Assembly: GCA_046047495.1 (NCBI GenBank)
Contig: JBJOHV010000026.1
Coordinates: forward strand, 1-64,000
Reading direction: 5' to 3'
Source: NORP240 sp046047495
GTDB lineage: Bacteria; Pseudomonadota; Gammaproteobacteria; Pseudomonadales; Pseudohongiellaceae
DNA length: 64,000 bases
Below the pieces are notes generated by a model. It did no database searches. It saw only the letters and a program-made list of their open reading frames with translations, and was not told where the DNA came from. This document shows positions 51,658 through 60,814 of this stretch, one piece after another; positions within the stretch are counted from its first letter, which is position 1, and each line of letters begins with the position of its first letter. The translations under genes were made by a program, and so were the position numbers.

Positions 51658-54081
51658 TCAGATGTCGAGGTTTTCCACTGCCAGGGCATTGGCCTCGATG
51701 AATTCCCGCCGCGGCTCCACCTGGTCCCCCATCAGGGTGTTGAACAGCTGATCCGCCCCGATGGCGTCATCGATGGTGACCTGCAGCATACGGCGGTTGT
51801 CGGGATCCATGGTGGTCTCCCATAACTGGGCCGGGTTCATTTCCCCCAATCCCTTGTAGCGCTGCAAATACTGACCTTTCATGGCGTCGTCCACCAACCA
51901 CTGTATGGCTTCTCCCAGGCCCGTGATCTCCCGGGTCTTTTCGCCCCGCTTCACATAAGCGCCTGGCTCCAACAGGCCGTCCAGGGTTTTGCCGAGTGCG
52001 GAGATGGTCCGATATTCGCCGGAATGGAAGAAGTCCATGCTGAAGACATAATGCCGCTCCAGGCCATGGAGGCTGTGGTCAGCAACGGGCAGGAACAGGT
52101 TGCGCTCCGGATCCCGCTCGATTTTTAACTCATAGTGGGCACTCACTGTCGGGTTTCGCCTCCCAAGCGTGTCCCGTAATTGACCGATCCAGCCTTCTAC
52201 TTGCTCGCGGGTACGCAGATCGGTTTCCGCCAGCGCCGGGGTAAAGATCATCGCCTCCAACAGTTCGGCGGGATACACCCGGGACAGGCGACTGATGATG
52301 GCGAAGGTATTGTTGTACTGTTTGACAATGGCCTGCAGGGAATCTCCTGAAATGGCCGGCGCCTGGGCGTTGACATGGAGAGAGGCCTCCTCCAGTGCTG
52401 CCTGGGTCTGATAGGCCGCGAGCTCCCCATCATCCTTTAGGTACTGTTCATGTTTGCCCTTACGGATCTTGTACAACGGGGGCTGGGCAATATATACATG
52501 GCCACGCTCAACCAGTTCACGCATCTGCCGGAAGAAGAAGGTCAGCAACAAGGTACGGATATGGGAACCGTCCACGTCGGCGTCGGTCATGATGATGATT
52601 CGGTGATACCGCAAATTGGCTGGATTGAATTCCTCGTTGCCGATGCCACAGCCAAGGGCCTTGATCAGGGTGCCGATTTCTGCCGAACTCAGCATTTTGT
52701 CGAAGCGCGCTTTTTCCACGTTGAGGATCTTGCCCTTCAAGGGCAGAATCGCCTGATTCTTGCGATTGCGTCCCTGCTTGGCCGATCCGCCCGCTGAGTC
52801 ACCCTCGACGATGTAGATTTCAGACAGTGCCGGATCCTTTTCCTGGCAATCCGCCAGTTTGCCCGGCAGACCTGCCACATCCAGGGCGCCTTTGCGCCGC
52901 GTCATTTCCCGGGCCTTGCGGGCCGCCTCACGCGCCCGCGCCGCGTCGATAATCTTGCCGACGATCTGCTTTGCCTCAATTGGATTTTCCATGAGGTAGT
53001 CGGTCAAGTGGGCCGTCATTTCCTGTTCAACCACGGCTTTCACCTCAGAGGACACCAGCTTGTCCTTGGTCTGGGATGAGAATTTGGGGTCTGGGACCTT
53101 CACTGAGATGACAGCCGTCAGGCCTTCCCGGGCATCGTCGCCGGTGGTTGCCACCTCCTTGGCCTTTTTCGCCGACATCTCCTTGTCGATATAGTTGTTC
53201 AGAACCCGGGTCAATGCGGCCCGAAAGCCCGCAAGATGGGTCCCTCCATCCCGTTGCGGGATGTTGTTGGTGTAGGCGAAGATGTTTTCCTGATAGGAAT
53301 CGTTCCATTGCAGGGCAACCTCCACTGCAATTTTTTCCCCTTCCCGCTGGGATTGAAAATAAAACATCTTGTTGACCGGGGTTTTGTTCTTGTTCAGGTA
53401 CTCGATGAAGGCCTGTAGCCCGCCGTCGTACTTGAAGAGATCCTCTTTGCCGCTGCGCTCATCCTTTAGTCGAATGGCCACACCCGCATTCAGAAAGGCC
53501 AATTCCCTGAGTTTCTTGGCCAGAATTTCGTAGTGAAATTCGATATTGGTGAAAGTTTGTGCAGACGGCTTGAAGGTCACTTCTGTGCCTGTGCCTGTGG
53601 TTTCCCCCACCACCGCAAGGGGTGCCTGTGGAACGCCATGGACATAGTACTGCTCATGAACCTGGCCTTTTCGGCGGATAGTCAGCTTCAACTCCTCAGA
53701 CAAGGCGTTGACCACGGACACACCCACCCCATGCAGGCCGCCGGAAACCTTGTAGCTGTTGTCATCAAATTTTCCTCCTGCATGGAGCACGGTCATGATG
53801 ACTTCTGCGGCTGAAACCCCCTCTTTGTGCATTTCCGTGGGAATGCCCCGGCCGTTGTCGGCGACGGTGACCGTTTCTCCCACATGAATCTTGACGTTGA
53901 TCTCGGTACAGTGCCCCGCCAGCGCCTCGTCGATGGAATTGTCCACCAACTCGAAAACCATATGGTGAAGGCCGGTGCCATCATCCGTGTCGCCGATGTA
54001 CATTCCGGGGCGCTTGCGAACCGCATCCAGGCCTTTGAGCACCTTGATACTGTCGGAGTCGTACTTGGATTCTTCGGTCAT
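51658..54081 (-). CDS. gyrB: DNA gyrase subunit B
   Basis: This 807-residue ATPase subunit of gyrase has the GHKL ATP site (FELVDNSIDEALAGHC, ADNGRGIPTEMH, GGLHGVGVSVVNALS). The TOPRIM metal motifs are EGDSAGGSAKQGR and DADVDGSHIRTLLL, and a C-terminal domain is present. I chose the ATG at 54081, with GGAG upstream, which gives the usual MTEESKYDSDSIKVLKGLDA start. It follows recF by 25 bases and ends the dnaA-dnaN-recF-gyrB group. Confidence 0.98.
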   Translation of the reverse strand: MTEESKYDSDSIKVLKGLDAVRKRPGMYIGDTDDGTGLHHMVFELVDNSIDEALAGHCTEINVKIHVGETVTVADNGRGIPTEMHKEGVSAAEVIMTVLHAGGKFDDNSYKVSGGLHGVGVSVVNALSEELKLTIRRKGQVHEQYYVHGVPQAPLAVVGETTGTGTEVTFKPSAQTFTNIEFHYEILAKKLRELAFLNAGVAIRLKDERSGKEDLFKYDGGLQAFIEYLNKNKTPVNKMFYFQSQREGEKIAVEVALQWNDSYQENIFAYTNNIPQRDGGTHLAGFRAALTRVLNNYIDKEMSAKKAKEVATTGDDAREGLTAVISVKVPDPKFSSQTKDKLVSSEVKAVVEQEMTAHLTDYLMENPIEAKQIVGKIIDAARAREAARKAREMTRRKGALDVAGLPGKLADCQEKDPALSEIYIVEGDSAGGSAKQGRNRKNQAILPLKGKILNVEKARFDKMLSSAEIGTLIKALGCGIGNEEFNPANLRYHRIIIMTDADVDGSHIRTLLLTFFFRQMRELVERGHVYIAQPPLYKIRKGKHEQYLKDDGELAAYQTQAALEEASLHVNAQAPAISGDSLQAIVKQYNNTFAIISRLSRVYPAELLEAMIFTPALAETDLRTREQVEGWIGQLRDTLGRRNPTVSAHYELKIERDPERNLFLPVADHSLHGLERHYVFSMDFFHSGEYRTISALGKTLDGLLEPGAYVKRGEKTREITGLGEAIQWLVDDAMKGQYLQRYKGLGEMNPAQLWETTMDPDNRRMLQVTIDDAIGADQLFNTLMGDQVEPRREFIEANALAVENLDI

Positions 54082-54106
54082 TGAACGGCTGCTCCTGGCC
54101 TGAATT

Positions 54107-55186
54107 TCAGGGGTGGATTTTACCATGTTCCACGTGGAACTTTCTTATCGCAATGCCCGCATCCCAACAATGTTGCAGGGATCGCTCATCCACACAGGTG
54201 ATGAATACCTGGCTGTCCAGTCGGGCCAGATAGCGACATACCGTAGCCCTGTTTTTTTCATCCAGCTCCGCCGGCAGATCGTCAATCAGAAACACACAGG
54301 TTCTGGAGGTTGATCGGGCCAGCAGGATGGCCTGGGCAATTTTCATAGCACTCACCAGCATCTTCTGCTGACCCCGGGATAGCACCTCTGCGGCGTTAAG
54401 TTTGCCCACCCGGATCTGGATATCTGCCCGGTGGGGACCTGCCTGGGTCAATCCATAACGACGATCCGAGTCCAAATTACCGGAAAGCACGGTTGTCAGA
54501 TCCAGGCCAGGGTCCCAACCCCTGAAATAGCTGAGAATGGCAGGGCTTTCCGGCGCGATTTCACGTAGAACTTCGGCTAAAACCTGCTGAAACGCTTCGA
54601 AGTACACCGAACGCGCGCTATCTATATGTGCCGCCTCACGCCCGAACTCGCTATCCCAGGCCGCCAACTGGCTGCGATCCAGGCTTTTACCCTTGAGCAG
54701 CTGATTGCGATTGGCGATGCAGACCCTGCTGTTGCGCCAATGGTCCACAAAGGAAGGTTCCACGTGGAACACTCCCCAGTCCAGGAATCGCCGCCGCACC
54801 TTGGGGCTGCCCTCCAACAGTAAAAAGGTATTGGCATCCAGGATCTGCAAGGGCAACAGCTTTGCGGCTTCGATCCAATTGGGCTGCTTGTTCCCCTGCA
54901 ATTTCAGGATGGGCTTCTGTAACCGGGACTTTTGCAGGCCCATGGCAACCGCACCGCCATCCAACTCACAGAATACGGTGCAGTCCTTCGACCCCTCCTG
55001 TATCAACGGGGCCACTTTCGCGCTGCGGAAAGAGCGACCCACTCCCAGCAGATAAATGGCCTCCAAAATGCTGGTCTTGCCGCTCCCGTTCGGGCCACTG
55101 ATGACATTAATCAACTCTCCCGGCAACAGGGACAGCTGATCGATATTCCGAAGCCGGGTAATGTTCAGCTTGCTGATGGTGGTCAT
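54107..55186 (-). CDS. recF: DNA replication and repair protein RecF
   Basis: This 359-residue SMC-like ATPase has Walker A GPNGSGKTS, the signature LSRGQQKMLVSAMKIAQ and Walker B CVFLIDDLPAELDE. With RecO and RecR it loads RecA at gapped DNA. The gene is located between dnaN and gyrB. It contains two parS-like palindromes (54126-54141 and 54756-54771), which are translated without changing the reading frame. Confidence 0.97.
   Translation of the reverse strand: MTTISKLNITRLRNIDQLSLLPGELINVISGPNGSGKTSILEAIYLLGVGRSFRSAKVAPLIQEGSKDCTVFCELDGGAVAMGLQKSRLQKPILKLQGNKQPNWIEAAKLLPLQILDANTFLLLEGSPKVRRRFLDWGVFHVEPSFVDHWRNSRVCIANRNQLLKGKSLDRSQLAAWDSEFGREAAHIDSARSVYFEAFQQVLAEVLREIAPESPAILSYFRGWDPGLDLTTVLSGNLDSDRRYGLTQAGPHRADIQIRVGKLNAAEVLSRGQQKMLVSAMKIAQAILLARSTSRTCVFLIDDLPAELDEKNRATVCRYLARLDSQVFITCVDERSLQHCWDAGIAIRKFHVEHGKIHP
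54126..54141. promoter_or_regulatory. parS-type ParB-binding palindrome, site 1
   Basis: The 14-base perfect palindrome GTTCCACGTGGAAC (54127-54140), with T on each side, matches the pseudomonad form of the chromosomal parS site (TGTTCCACGTGGAACA-like). It lies inside the 3' end of recF, 3.7 kb from the dnaA end of the probable oriC. parAB genes are not in the window. Confidence 0.85.
54756..54771. promoter_or_regulatory. parS-type ParB-binding palindrome, site 2
   Basis: The same GTTCCACGTGGAAC core (54757-54770), flanked by G and A, lies in the middle of recF, 630 bases from site 1. Read on the minus strand it is TGTTCCACGTGGAACC. Two copies so close to dnaA support a chromosome-partition centromere near the origin. 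Confidence 0.85.
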
Positions 55187-55230
55187 TCAATGAAACCGGA
55201 AACCCGCCAGCCATGGCAGCGGGGCGCCAC

Positions 55231-56340
55231 CTACAGTCTCATGGGCATGACAACGTAAACCGCCTCGCTGCTGTCATCGGCAGCCTCCAGAAGAGCGCTA
55301 CTATTGGGATCAGACAGGGAAATTCTCACCCTGTCACTGGAAAGAGCACCCAACACATCGATGAGATAGGAAACATTGAATCCTATCTCCAGCGGGTCTC
55401 CCTGATAGTCCACAGTCACCGTCTCCTCCGCTTCCTCCTGCTCCGGATTATTGGCAAGAATCTTTAGCTCATCTGTGGACAAAATGAGCCGGACGCCCCG
55501 GTATTTCTCATTGGACAGGATCGCGGCGCGGGAAAACGCCTGGCGCAGCAGCTGCCGGTCTCCCGTCACCGTCTTGTCCCCCGTCTTTGGCAATACCCGG
55601 TTGTAATCGGGAAATTTGCCGTCCACCAGTTTGGAGGTGAACGTGTACTCCGACATGCGGGCCCGGATGTGGCTGTTGCCAAACACGAGCTCCAGCTCTC
55701 CACTGCCTTCCCCCAGCAGGCGACCCATTTCCATGATGCCTTTACGGGGCAGAATGAGCTGCTGGGTCGCGCCTCCCACCTCGTTCTTGCAACGGAACGT
55801 GTGCATCGCCAACCGATGGCCATCGGTGGCCACTACCCGCAAATATTTGTCGGTCACTTCGAACAGCATGCCATTCAGGTAGTAGCGGACATCCTGCTGC
55901 GCCATGGCAAAACTGGTGCTGTCCAACAGGGATTTCAGTTTCACATCATCCACATGAACAGAAAAAGTGCCGGGCTCGTCTTCGATTCGAGGAAACTCGT
56001 TGGCGGGCAGGGTTGCCAGGGTAAACCGGCTGCGACCAGCCTTCAGTGTCAACTTGCCATCCCCGTGGGAAAACTCGAGGCTGGCGTTTTCCGGCAAGGA
56101 TTTGCAGATATCCACCAACTTTCTGGCAGGCACCGTGATACTCCCGGATTTACTGCCGCTATCAACCTTCACCCGCCCGACCAGTTCCACCTCCAGGTCG
56201 GTGCCAGTGAGAGACAATTCATCGCCCTGCAAATCCAGCAGCACATTGGACAACACCGGCAGGGTTTGGCGACGCTCCACGACCCCGCTCACCAATTGCA
56301 GGGGCTTCAACAGGGCTTCTCGAGAAACAGTGAATCGCAT
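55231..56340 (-). CDS. dnaN: DNA polymerase III beta sliding clamp
   Basis: This 369-residue clamp has three repeated clamp folds. The family N-terminus is MRFTVSREALLKPLQLVSGVVERR and the C-terminus AVYVVMPMRL is typical. It encircles DNA and tethers polymerase III. It lies between dnaA and recF, with 32 and 44 bases on either side. Confidence 0.98.
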   Translation of the reverse strand: MRFTVSREALLKPLQLVSGVVERRQTLPVLSNVLLDLQGDELSLTGTDLEVELVGRVKVDSGSKSGSITVPARKLVDICKSLPENASLEFSHGDGKLTLKAGRSRFTLATLPANEFPRIEDEPGTFSVHVDDVKLKSLLDSTSFAMAQQDVRYYLNGMLFEVTDKYLRVVATDGHRLAMHTFRCKNEVGGATQQLILPRKGIMEMGRLLGEGSGELELVFGNSHIRARMSEYTFTSKLVDGKFPDYNRVLPKTGDKTVTGDRQLLRQAFSRAAILSNEKYRGVRLILSTDELKILANNPEQEEAEETVTVDYQGDPLEIGFNVSYLIDVLGALSSDRVRISLSDPNSSALLEAADDSSEAVYVVMPMRL

Positions 56341-56372
56341 GTCAGATACCTATTCGTTGTTGCGCCCAAACG

Positions 56373-57878
56373 TCAGCGGGACAGGGATCGCAACAAATTG
56401 TTGTAGTCTTCCTCAATATCCGATGTCGTGCGCCTAAGCTTGCTGATCTGCCGACAGGCATGGAGAACCGTCGTATGGTCACGGCCTCCGAATGCATCGC
56501 CAATCTCTGGAAGACTGTGATTGGTTAACTCTTTTGACAAGCTCATGGCCACCTGTCTGGGTCTGGCCACGGAGCGATTGCGTTTTTTTGACAACATGTC
56601 GGCCATTTTTATCTTGTAATACTCGGCCACCGAGCGCTGAATGTTGTCAATTGACACCATCTTGTCTTGTATGGCAAAAAGGTCCTTCAGGGCGTCTTTG
56701 ATCAACGCAAGATCGATGGGTCGACCCACAAAGCTGGCATGGGCCATGACCCGCTTCAATGCCCCCTCCAATTCCCGCACATTGGAGCGCAACCGCTGGG
56801 CAATGAACAGTGCCGCGTCGTTGGGCAGCTGCACATTGCTCAACGCTGCTTTCTTGATCAGGATGGCTGCGCGTGTCTCCAGCTCAGGTGGCTCCACCGC
56901 CACGGTCAATCCCCAGCCGAAGCGGGACTTGAGTCGCTCTTCGAGCCCATTGATCTCCTTATGGAAGCGATCACAGGTCAGGATGATTTGCTGACCCCCC
57001 TCGAGCAGGGCGTTGAAGGTATGGAAAAACTCTTCCTGAGACCGTTCCTTGCCGGCAAAAAACTGGATGTCGTCGATCAGCAATGCATCCACGGACCGGT
57101 AGTAGCGCTTGAACTCGTTGATGGCGTTCAATTGCAGGGCGGTCACCATGGTGGCGACGAACGTTTCCGAATGCAGGTACACGATTTTGGCATCCGGCTT
57201 ACGTGCCAGCATCTGGTTGCCGATGGCGTGCATCAGGTGTGTTTTACCCAAGCCGACACCACCGTATATAAAGAGTGGGTTGTAAGCATGGCCGGGATTG
57301 CCGGCAACCTGCATGGCAGCAGCCCGGGCCAGCTGATTGGACTTGCCCTCGATAAAGTTATCGAAGGTGCTTTCAGAATTCAGGCGCCCACGGTGCTTGA
57401 GCTTGCCCTCGATGATGGTGTCCATTGCCCGAGCCCGCCGGGATTCCCCGGCATTGGCAGGCAGAGTTGCCGAGTTTCCAACCGACCAGGTCCTGCCGCT
57501 GATCGGCTGAGCCCCGGCAACCCCCGCAAATTGCTGAGACACAAAGCCCGGCCGTGGCGTGGAAATGGGGTCCTGCCTGACGGGAGTATCTGCCGAGGCC
57601 AGATTGACCGCTGCTGGCCCCTCCTCCGGTCGGCCCGGATCCACCACATCCAAAACGATCTGGAATTCATCTCCACCACACAATTCCCTGAAACGGGTCT
57701 TGATCCGCTCCAGGAATTTATCCTTCACCCAGTCGAGGACAAATCGATTGGGTGCCAACAGCCACAATTCCGTGGCTCGGGCTTCCGCCTTTAACGGTCT
57801 GATCCAGGTGTTGAATTGCTGGTGGGGGAGTTCGCTTTTTAAGCTGTTGAGGCATTCTTGCCAATGAACTGCGAGCAC
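56373..57878 (-). CDS. dnaA: Chromosomal replication initiator DnaA
   Basis: This 501-residue initiator has an N-terminal DnaB-interaction domain (about 1-85) and a variable linker (about 86-160). The AAA+ domain has Walker A GGVGLGKTH, Walker B ALLIDDIQF and sensor motifs. DNA-binding domain IV carries the signature GGRDHTTVLHACRQI. The start is GTG at 57878. The 366 bases upstream are the probable oriC. Confidence 0.98.
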   Translation of the reverse strand: MLAVHWQECLNSLKSELPHQQFNTWIRPLKAEARATELWLLAPNRFVLDWVKDKFLERIKTRFRELCGGDEFQIVLDVVDPGRPEEGPAAVNLASADTPVRQDPISTPRPGFVSQQFAGVAGAQPISGRTWSVGNSATLPANAGESRRARAMDTIIEGKLKHRGRLNSESTFDNFIEGKSNQLARAAAMQVAGNPGHAYNPLFIYGGVGLGKTHLMHAIGNQMLARKPDAKIVYLHSETFVATMVTALQLNAINEFKRYYRSVDALLIDDIQFFAGKERSQEEFFHTFNALLEGGQQIILTCDRFHKEINGLEERLKSRFGWGLTVAVEPPELETRAAILIKKAALSNVQLPNDAALFIAQRLRSNVRELEGALKRVMAHASFVGRPIDLALIKDALKDLFAIQDKMVSIDNIQRSVAEYYKIKMADMLSKKRNRSVARPRQVAMSLSKELTNHSLPEIGDAFGGRDHTTVLHACRQISKLRRTTSDIEEDYNNLLRSLSR

Positions 57879-57946
57879 GTGTTTTTCCCCGGTATCTTTC
57901 TTGTTCTGCTGCGACGAGGATGAATTCTAACTCAATAAAAAATTTT

Positions 57947-57955
57947 ATATCCACA
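57947..57955 (+). promoter_or_regulatory. DnaA box, one mismatch
   Basis: ATATCCACA differs from the consensus TTATCCACA only at the first base. It lies 69 bases before the dnaA start, where it could also serve dnaA autoregulation. Confidence 0.6.
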
Positions 57956-57961
57956 AACCCA

Positions 57962-57987
57962 GGGAGAATCATCATAAAAATTCTCCC
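57962..57987. repeat. Hairpin-forming inverted repeat in the dnaA leader/oriC
   Basis: GGGAGAAT (57962-57969) and ATTCTCCC (57980-57987) form a perfect 8-base stem with a 10-base AT-rich loop. On the plus strand it is followed by CTGTTTTTC, so it resembles a terminator, but no plus-strand gene lies upstream of it. Confidence 0.5.
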
Positions 57988-58096
57988 CTGTTTTTCTGCT
58001 TATACAACAATATGTTACGCGCATGATGGTGGTTTTTACCGGGGCTTTTTCAGCAAAAAATCCGACAAGCGTCACAGAAATTTAAAGCCCACAACC

Positions 58097-58105
58097 TGTG
58101 GATAA
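58097..58105 (-). promoter_or_regulatory. Perfect DnaA box
   Basis: TGTGGATAA is the exact complement of the consensus TTATCCACA. It is the strongest single element supporting oriC here. Confidence 0.8.
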
Positions 58106-58154
58106 CTTGTGATCAGTCTTTGGGCTTTCTCTGAAAATTTTTCCTCGCCGAAAA

Positions 58155-58183
58155 TTGCATAATCCCGGCAAACCCTCTAGAAT
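58155..58183 (+). promoter_or_regulatory. Predicted sigma70 promoter of the rpmH operon
   Basis: TTGCAT (58155-58160) and TAGAAT (58178-58183) are separated by exactly 17 bases. They lie 62 bases before the rpmH ATG, with a short leader containing no other promoter-like element. The rpmH-rnpA-yidD-yidC-mnmE genes are all plus-strand downstream of it. Confidence 0.65.
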
Positions 58184-58244
58184 TCGCCCTCTCTTTCAAA
58201 CCGGGTTGGTTCGGTTTTGCAAAGAATTACTGGAATCCCGAATC

Positions 58245-58379
58245 ATGAAACGTACTTTTCAACCCAGCCTGCTGAAGCGCGCCAGACGCCATGGCTTTCG
58301 TGCCCGCATGGCCACCAAGGGTGGCCGCCTGGTCCTTAAGCGACGCCGCGCGCGGGGCCGTGTAAAACTGTCGGCCTAA
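58245..58379 (+). CDS. rpmH: 50S ribosomal protein L34
   Basis: This 44-residue, very basic protein starts MKRTFQPSLLKRARRHGFRA and ends RARGRVKLSA, the universal L34 sequence pattern. The ATG at 58245 is chosen by family length; an in-frame codon at 58155 falls in the promoter. It leads the operon with rnpA. Confidence 0.97.
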   Translation: MKRTFQPSLLKRARRHGFRARMATKGGRLVLKRRRARGRVKLSA

Positions 58380-58417
58380 AAACACGACCTCACCCTGATC
58401 TCAGGAAAGAGTGTGTT

Positions 58418-58816
58418 GTGCCTGAAAACGGCTTTCCGAAAAAGCTGCGCCTGCTTAAAGCGTCAGATTTCAAAGCCGTGTTTGGGCAAGCGAAATTCAA
58501 AGTTTCCTGCCGCAATCTGCTGGTTTTTGCCATGCCCAATGAACTTGAGCATGCCAGATTGGGCCTGGTCATAGGCAAACGCCATGTGCCCAAGGCAACG
58601 GAACGCAATCGCATCAAGCGAGTACTGCGCAACGCTTTCAGACTGAACCAGAAATTGCTCCAGGGGCTGGACATCGTTATTCTTGCGCGCAGTGAATTGG
58701 CGAGTCTCGACAATAAAATGCTGGCGATGCGAATCGATACCCTGTGGCGGGATTTGATCAAGAAAACCAATACTGTCGGCTCGCGCGGTCCGCAGTCCAA
58801 TGGGATGGAGACATGA
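58418..58816 (+). CDS. rnpA: Ribonuclease P protein component
   Basis: This 132-residue basic protein has the RNR motif ERNRIKRVLRNAFR and assists the RNase P RNA in tRNA 5' processing. The start is GTG at 58418, preceded by AGGAAAGA. It follows rpmH by 38 bases and overlaps yidD by 4 bases (ATGA). Confidence 0.95.
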   Translation: MPENGFPKKLRLLKASDFKAVFGQAKFKVSCRNLLVFAMPNELEHARLGLVIGKRHVPKATERNRIKRVLRNAFRLNQKLLQGLDIVILARSELASLDNKMLAMRIDTLWRDLIKKTNTVGSRGPQSNGMET

Positions 58817-59073
58817 AGTCCATGCTAAGCCGACTGGCGATCGCCCTGATCTCCCTGTATCAAAACAGCCTGAGCCTGCTGATGGGTAATCAGTGCCGCT
58901 TTTACCCCAGCTGCTCCCAATACACAAAAGAAGCCATTCAGGCACACGGCCTGCTCCGTGGCAGTGGCCTGGGCCTGCGCCGCATAAGCCATTGCCACCC
59001 TTGGCACGAAGGGGGCTACGATCCCGTGCCGCCAGCAAATAATTCCCCCGACCAGCCAAACTGCCAACGGTAA
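58813..59073 (+). CDS. yidD: Membrane protein insertion efficiency factor YidD
   Basis: This 86-residue protein has the family motif CRFYPSCSQYTKEAIQAHG and the end region HPWHEGGYDPVP. It has an amphipathic N-terminal helix (LSRLAIALISLYQNSLS) and assists YidC insertion. The ATG at 58813 overlaps the rnpA stop, and the yidC gene starts 7 bases after its stop. Confidence 0.93.
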   Translation: MKSMLSRLAIALISLYQNSLSLLMGNQCRFYPSCSQYTKEAIQAHGLLRGSGLGLRRISHCHPWHEGGYDPVPPANNSPDQPNCQR

Positions 59074-59080
59074 GTTTCCC

Positions 59081-60778
59081 ATGATGTATACCCGGTTTGT
59101 GCTCTACACCGCTTTGGCTATCGTCACCTACATGCTGCTGCTGGCCTGGAACGAGGATTATCCCCGCATCGTCAGCGAACCCAGTCCGGAACCGGTCGCC
59201 ACATTGCCGCAACAGCCGGCCACACCGACCACCGCCGATACCAGCGCCGACCTGCCTTCACCCGCCATTGCCGCCGCCCAACCCGCCGCTGTGCCCTCGG
59301 TGCCACCTTCCACCGTGCCGACAACCACGGCAAGCCAGCGACTCATAACTGTGACAACTGACACTCAGCAGCTCACCATCGACCTCAATGGTGGCGATAT
59401 CATTCAGTTGGCATTGCCGCATTACCTGCGGCAAATCGATGTGCCGGATGACCCCTTCGTACTGCTGGAAACCACCTCCACCCACACCTATATCGCGGAG
59501 AGCGGCCTCATCGGGAACAACGGCGTGGATCGCAACAATCAACGTGCGCAGTACCAGACCGCCGCCACCAGCTACACCATGGCGGAAGGCCAGGACAGCC
59601 TGGTCGTGGATCTCGTGACCACCGATGCCGGCGGTGTCCGCGTCACCAAACGGTTTTCGTTTGAGCGCGACAATTATGTGATCGATGTCAGCTACATCAT
59701 AGACAACAATTCCACTGCGCCCTGGCAGGCCAATGTCTTCGGGCAGCTCAAGCGTAACAATTACCCGGATCCCAGCGACGTAGGCGGCTTTGGCCGCTCC
59801 TTCCTTGGCTTCGCCACCACCTCGCCGGAAGACCCCTACATCAAGCTGGAGTTCGAGGATATCGATGACGGCGTCCCCGGGCATCAGATGGACGGCGGCT
59901 GGGTGGCGTTCAGCCAGCATTATTTCATCTCCGCCTGGATCCCCGATCAGACGGAGCGTAATGCGTTCTCCCTGCGTCGCAATACGGCCAATCAGTATTT
60001 CGGTGCCTTTGTGGGTCCCGCTTTCATTGTTGAACCAGGCAGTCAGGCGACGAAAACGCTGCAGCTCTATGCTGGACCCACAGACCAGTACCGTTTGGGT
60101 GAACTGGCGACCAATCTCAACCTCACCATCGATTATGGGGTCCTGTGGTTCCTGGCATCACCCATTTACTGGCTGTTGACCCATATTGAAAGTGTGGTGG
60201 GAAACTACGGTCTGGCCATCATCTTGTTGACGGTCCTGGTCAAGGGTGCTTTTTACAAGCTTACTGAAACCCAATACAAGTCCATGGCTGGCATGCGTCG
60301 TGTAATGCCCAAGATGCAGCAGCTCAAAGAGAGCTATGGCGACGACAAGGTCAAACTACAGAAAGCCACCATGGAGCTGTACAAAAAGGAAAAGATCAAT
60401 CCTTTCGGTGGCTGTCTGCCCATGTTGGTGCAGATGCCGGTGTTCGTTGCCCTCTATTGGATGCTGATGCGAAGCGTCGAGCTCCGCCATGCCCCCTTCA
60501 TTCTCTGGATCAACGACCTGTCTGTCATGGATCCATACTTTGTACTGCCCTTGTTAATGGGGGCTTCCATGTATGCCCAGACCCACCTGTCTCCTGCTCC
60601 GGCAGATCCCATGCAGGCCAAGGTCATGAAGTTCATGCCAGTCATGATGACGGTGTTTTTCCTGTGGTTCCCCGCAGGTCTGGTTCTGTACTGGCTGGTC
60701 AACAGCGTGCTGGGCATTGCCCAGCAGTGGTACATCACCCGCAAGATCGAGGCGGCTTACGAAGCCAAGAACGCCTAG
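59081..60778 (+). CDS. yidC: Membrane protein insertase YidC
   Basis: This 565-residue Oxa1-family insertase of the gram-negative type has an N-terminal anchor (about 5-22) and a Pro/Thr-rich linker (about 30-85). A large periplasmic beta domain (about 85-340) and the C-terminal insertase core with five helices follow, including KEKINPFGGCLPMLVQMPVFVALYWML. It helps fold and insert inner-membrane proteins with or without SecYEG. A second ATG at 59084 is an equivalent start. Confidence 0.97.
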   Translation: MMYTRFVLYTALAIVTYMLLLAWNEDYPRIVSEPSPEPVATLPQQPATPTTADTSADLPSPAIAAAQPAAVPSVPPSTVPTTTASQRLITVTTDTQQLTIDLNGGDIIQLALPHYLRQIDVPDDPFVLLETTSTHTYIAESGLIGNNGVDRNNQRAQYQTAATSYTMAEGQDSLVVDLVTTDAGGVRVTKRFSFERDNYVIDVSYIIDNNSTAPWQANVFGQLKRNNYPDPSDVGGFGRSFLGFATTSPEDPYIKLEFEDIDDGVPGHQMDGGWVAFSQHYFISAWIPDQTERNAFSLRRNTANQYFGAFVGPAFIVEPGSQATKTLQLYAGPTDQYRLGELATNLNLTIDYGVLWFLASPIYWLLTHIESVVGNYGLAIILLTVLVKGAFYKLTETQYKSMAGMRRVMPKMQQLKESYGDDKVKLQKATMELYKKEKINPFGGCLPMLVQMPVFVALYWMLMRSVELRHAPFILWINDLSVMDPYFVLPLLMGASMYAQTHLSPAPADPMQAKVMKFMPVMMTVFFLWFPAGLVLYWLVNSVLGIAQQWYITRKIEAAYEAKNA

Positions 60779-60814
60779 GGACTGTTTCTGCCGCCACCCC
60801 GCCGGGGTCAGACT

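Larger units (their letters stand above)
57879..58244. other. Probable chromosomal origin of replication (oriC)
   Basis: This non-coding region between divergent dnaA and rpmH has the position used in Pseudomonas. It holds a perfect DnaA box (58097-58105, TGTGGATAA) and a one-mismatch box ATATCCACA (57947-57955). An AT-rich stretch at about 57927-57950 could unwind. An inverted repeat GGGAGAAT / ATTCTCCC (57962-57969 and 57980-57987) and the rpmH promoter (58155-58183) are also present. Few boxes are visible by eye, so weak boxes would need a scored search. Confidence 0.72.
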
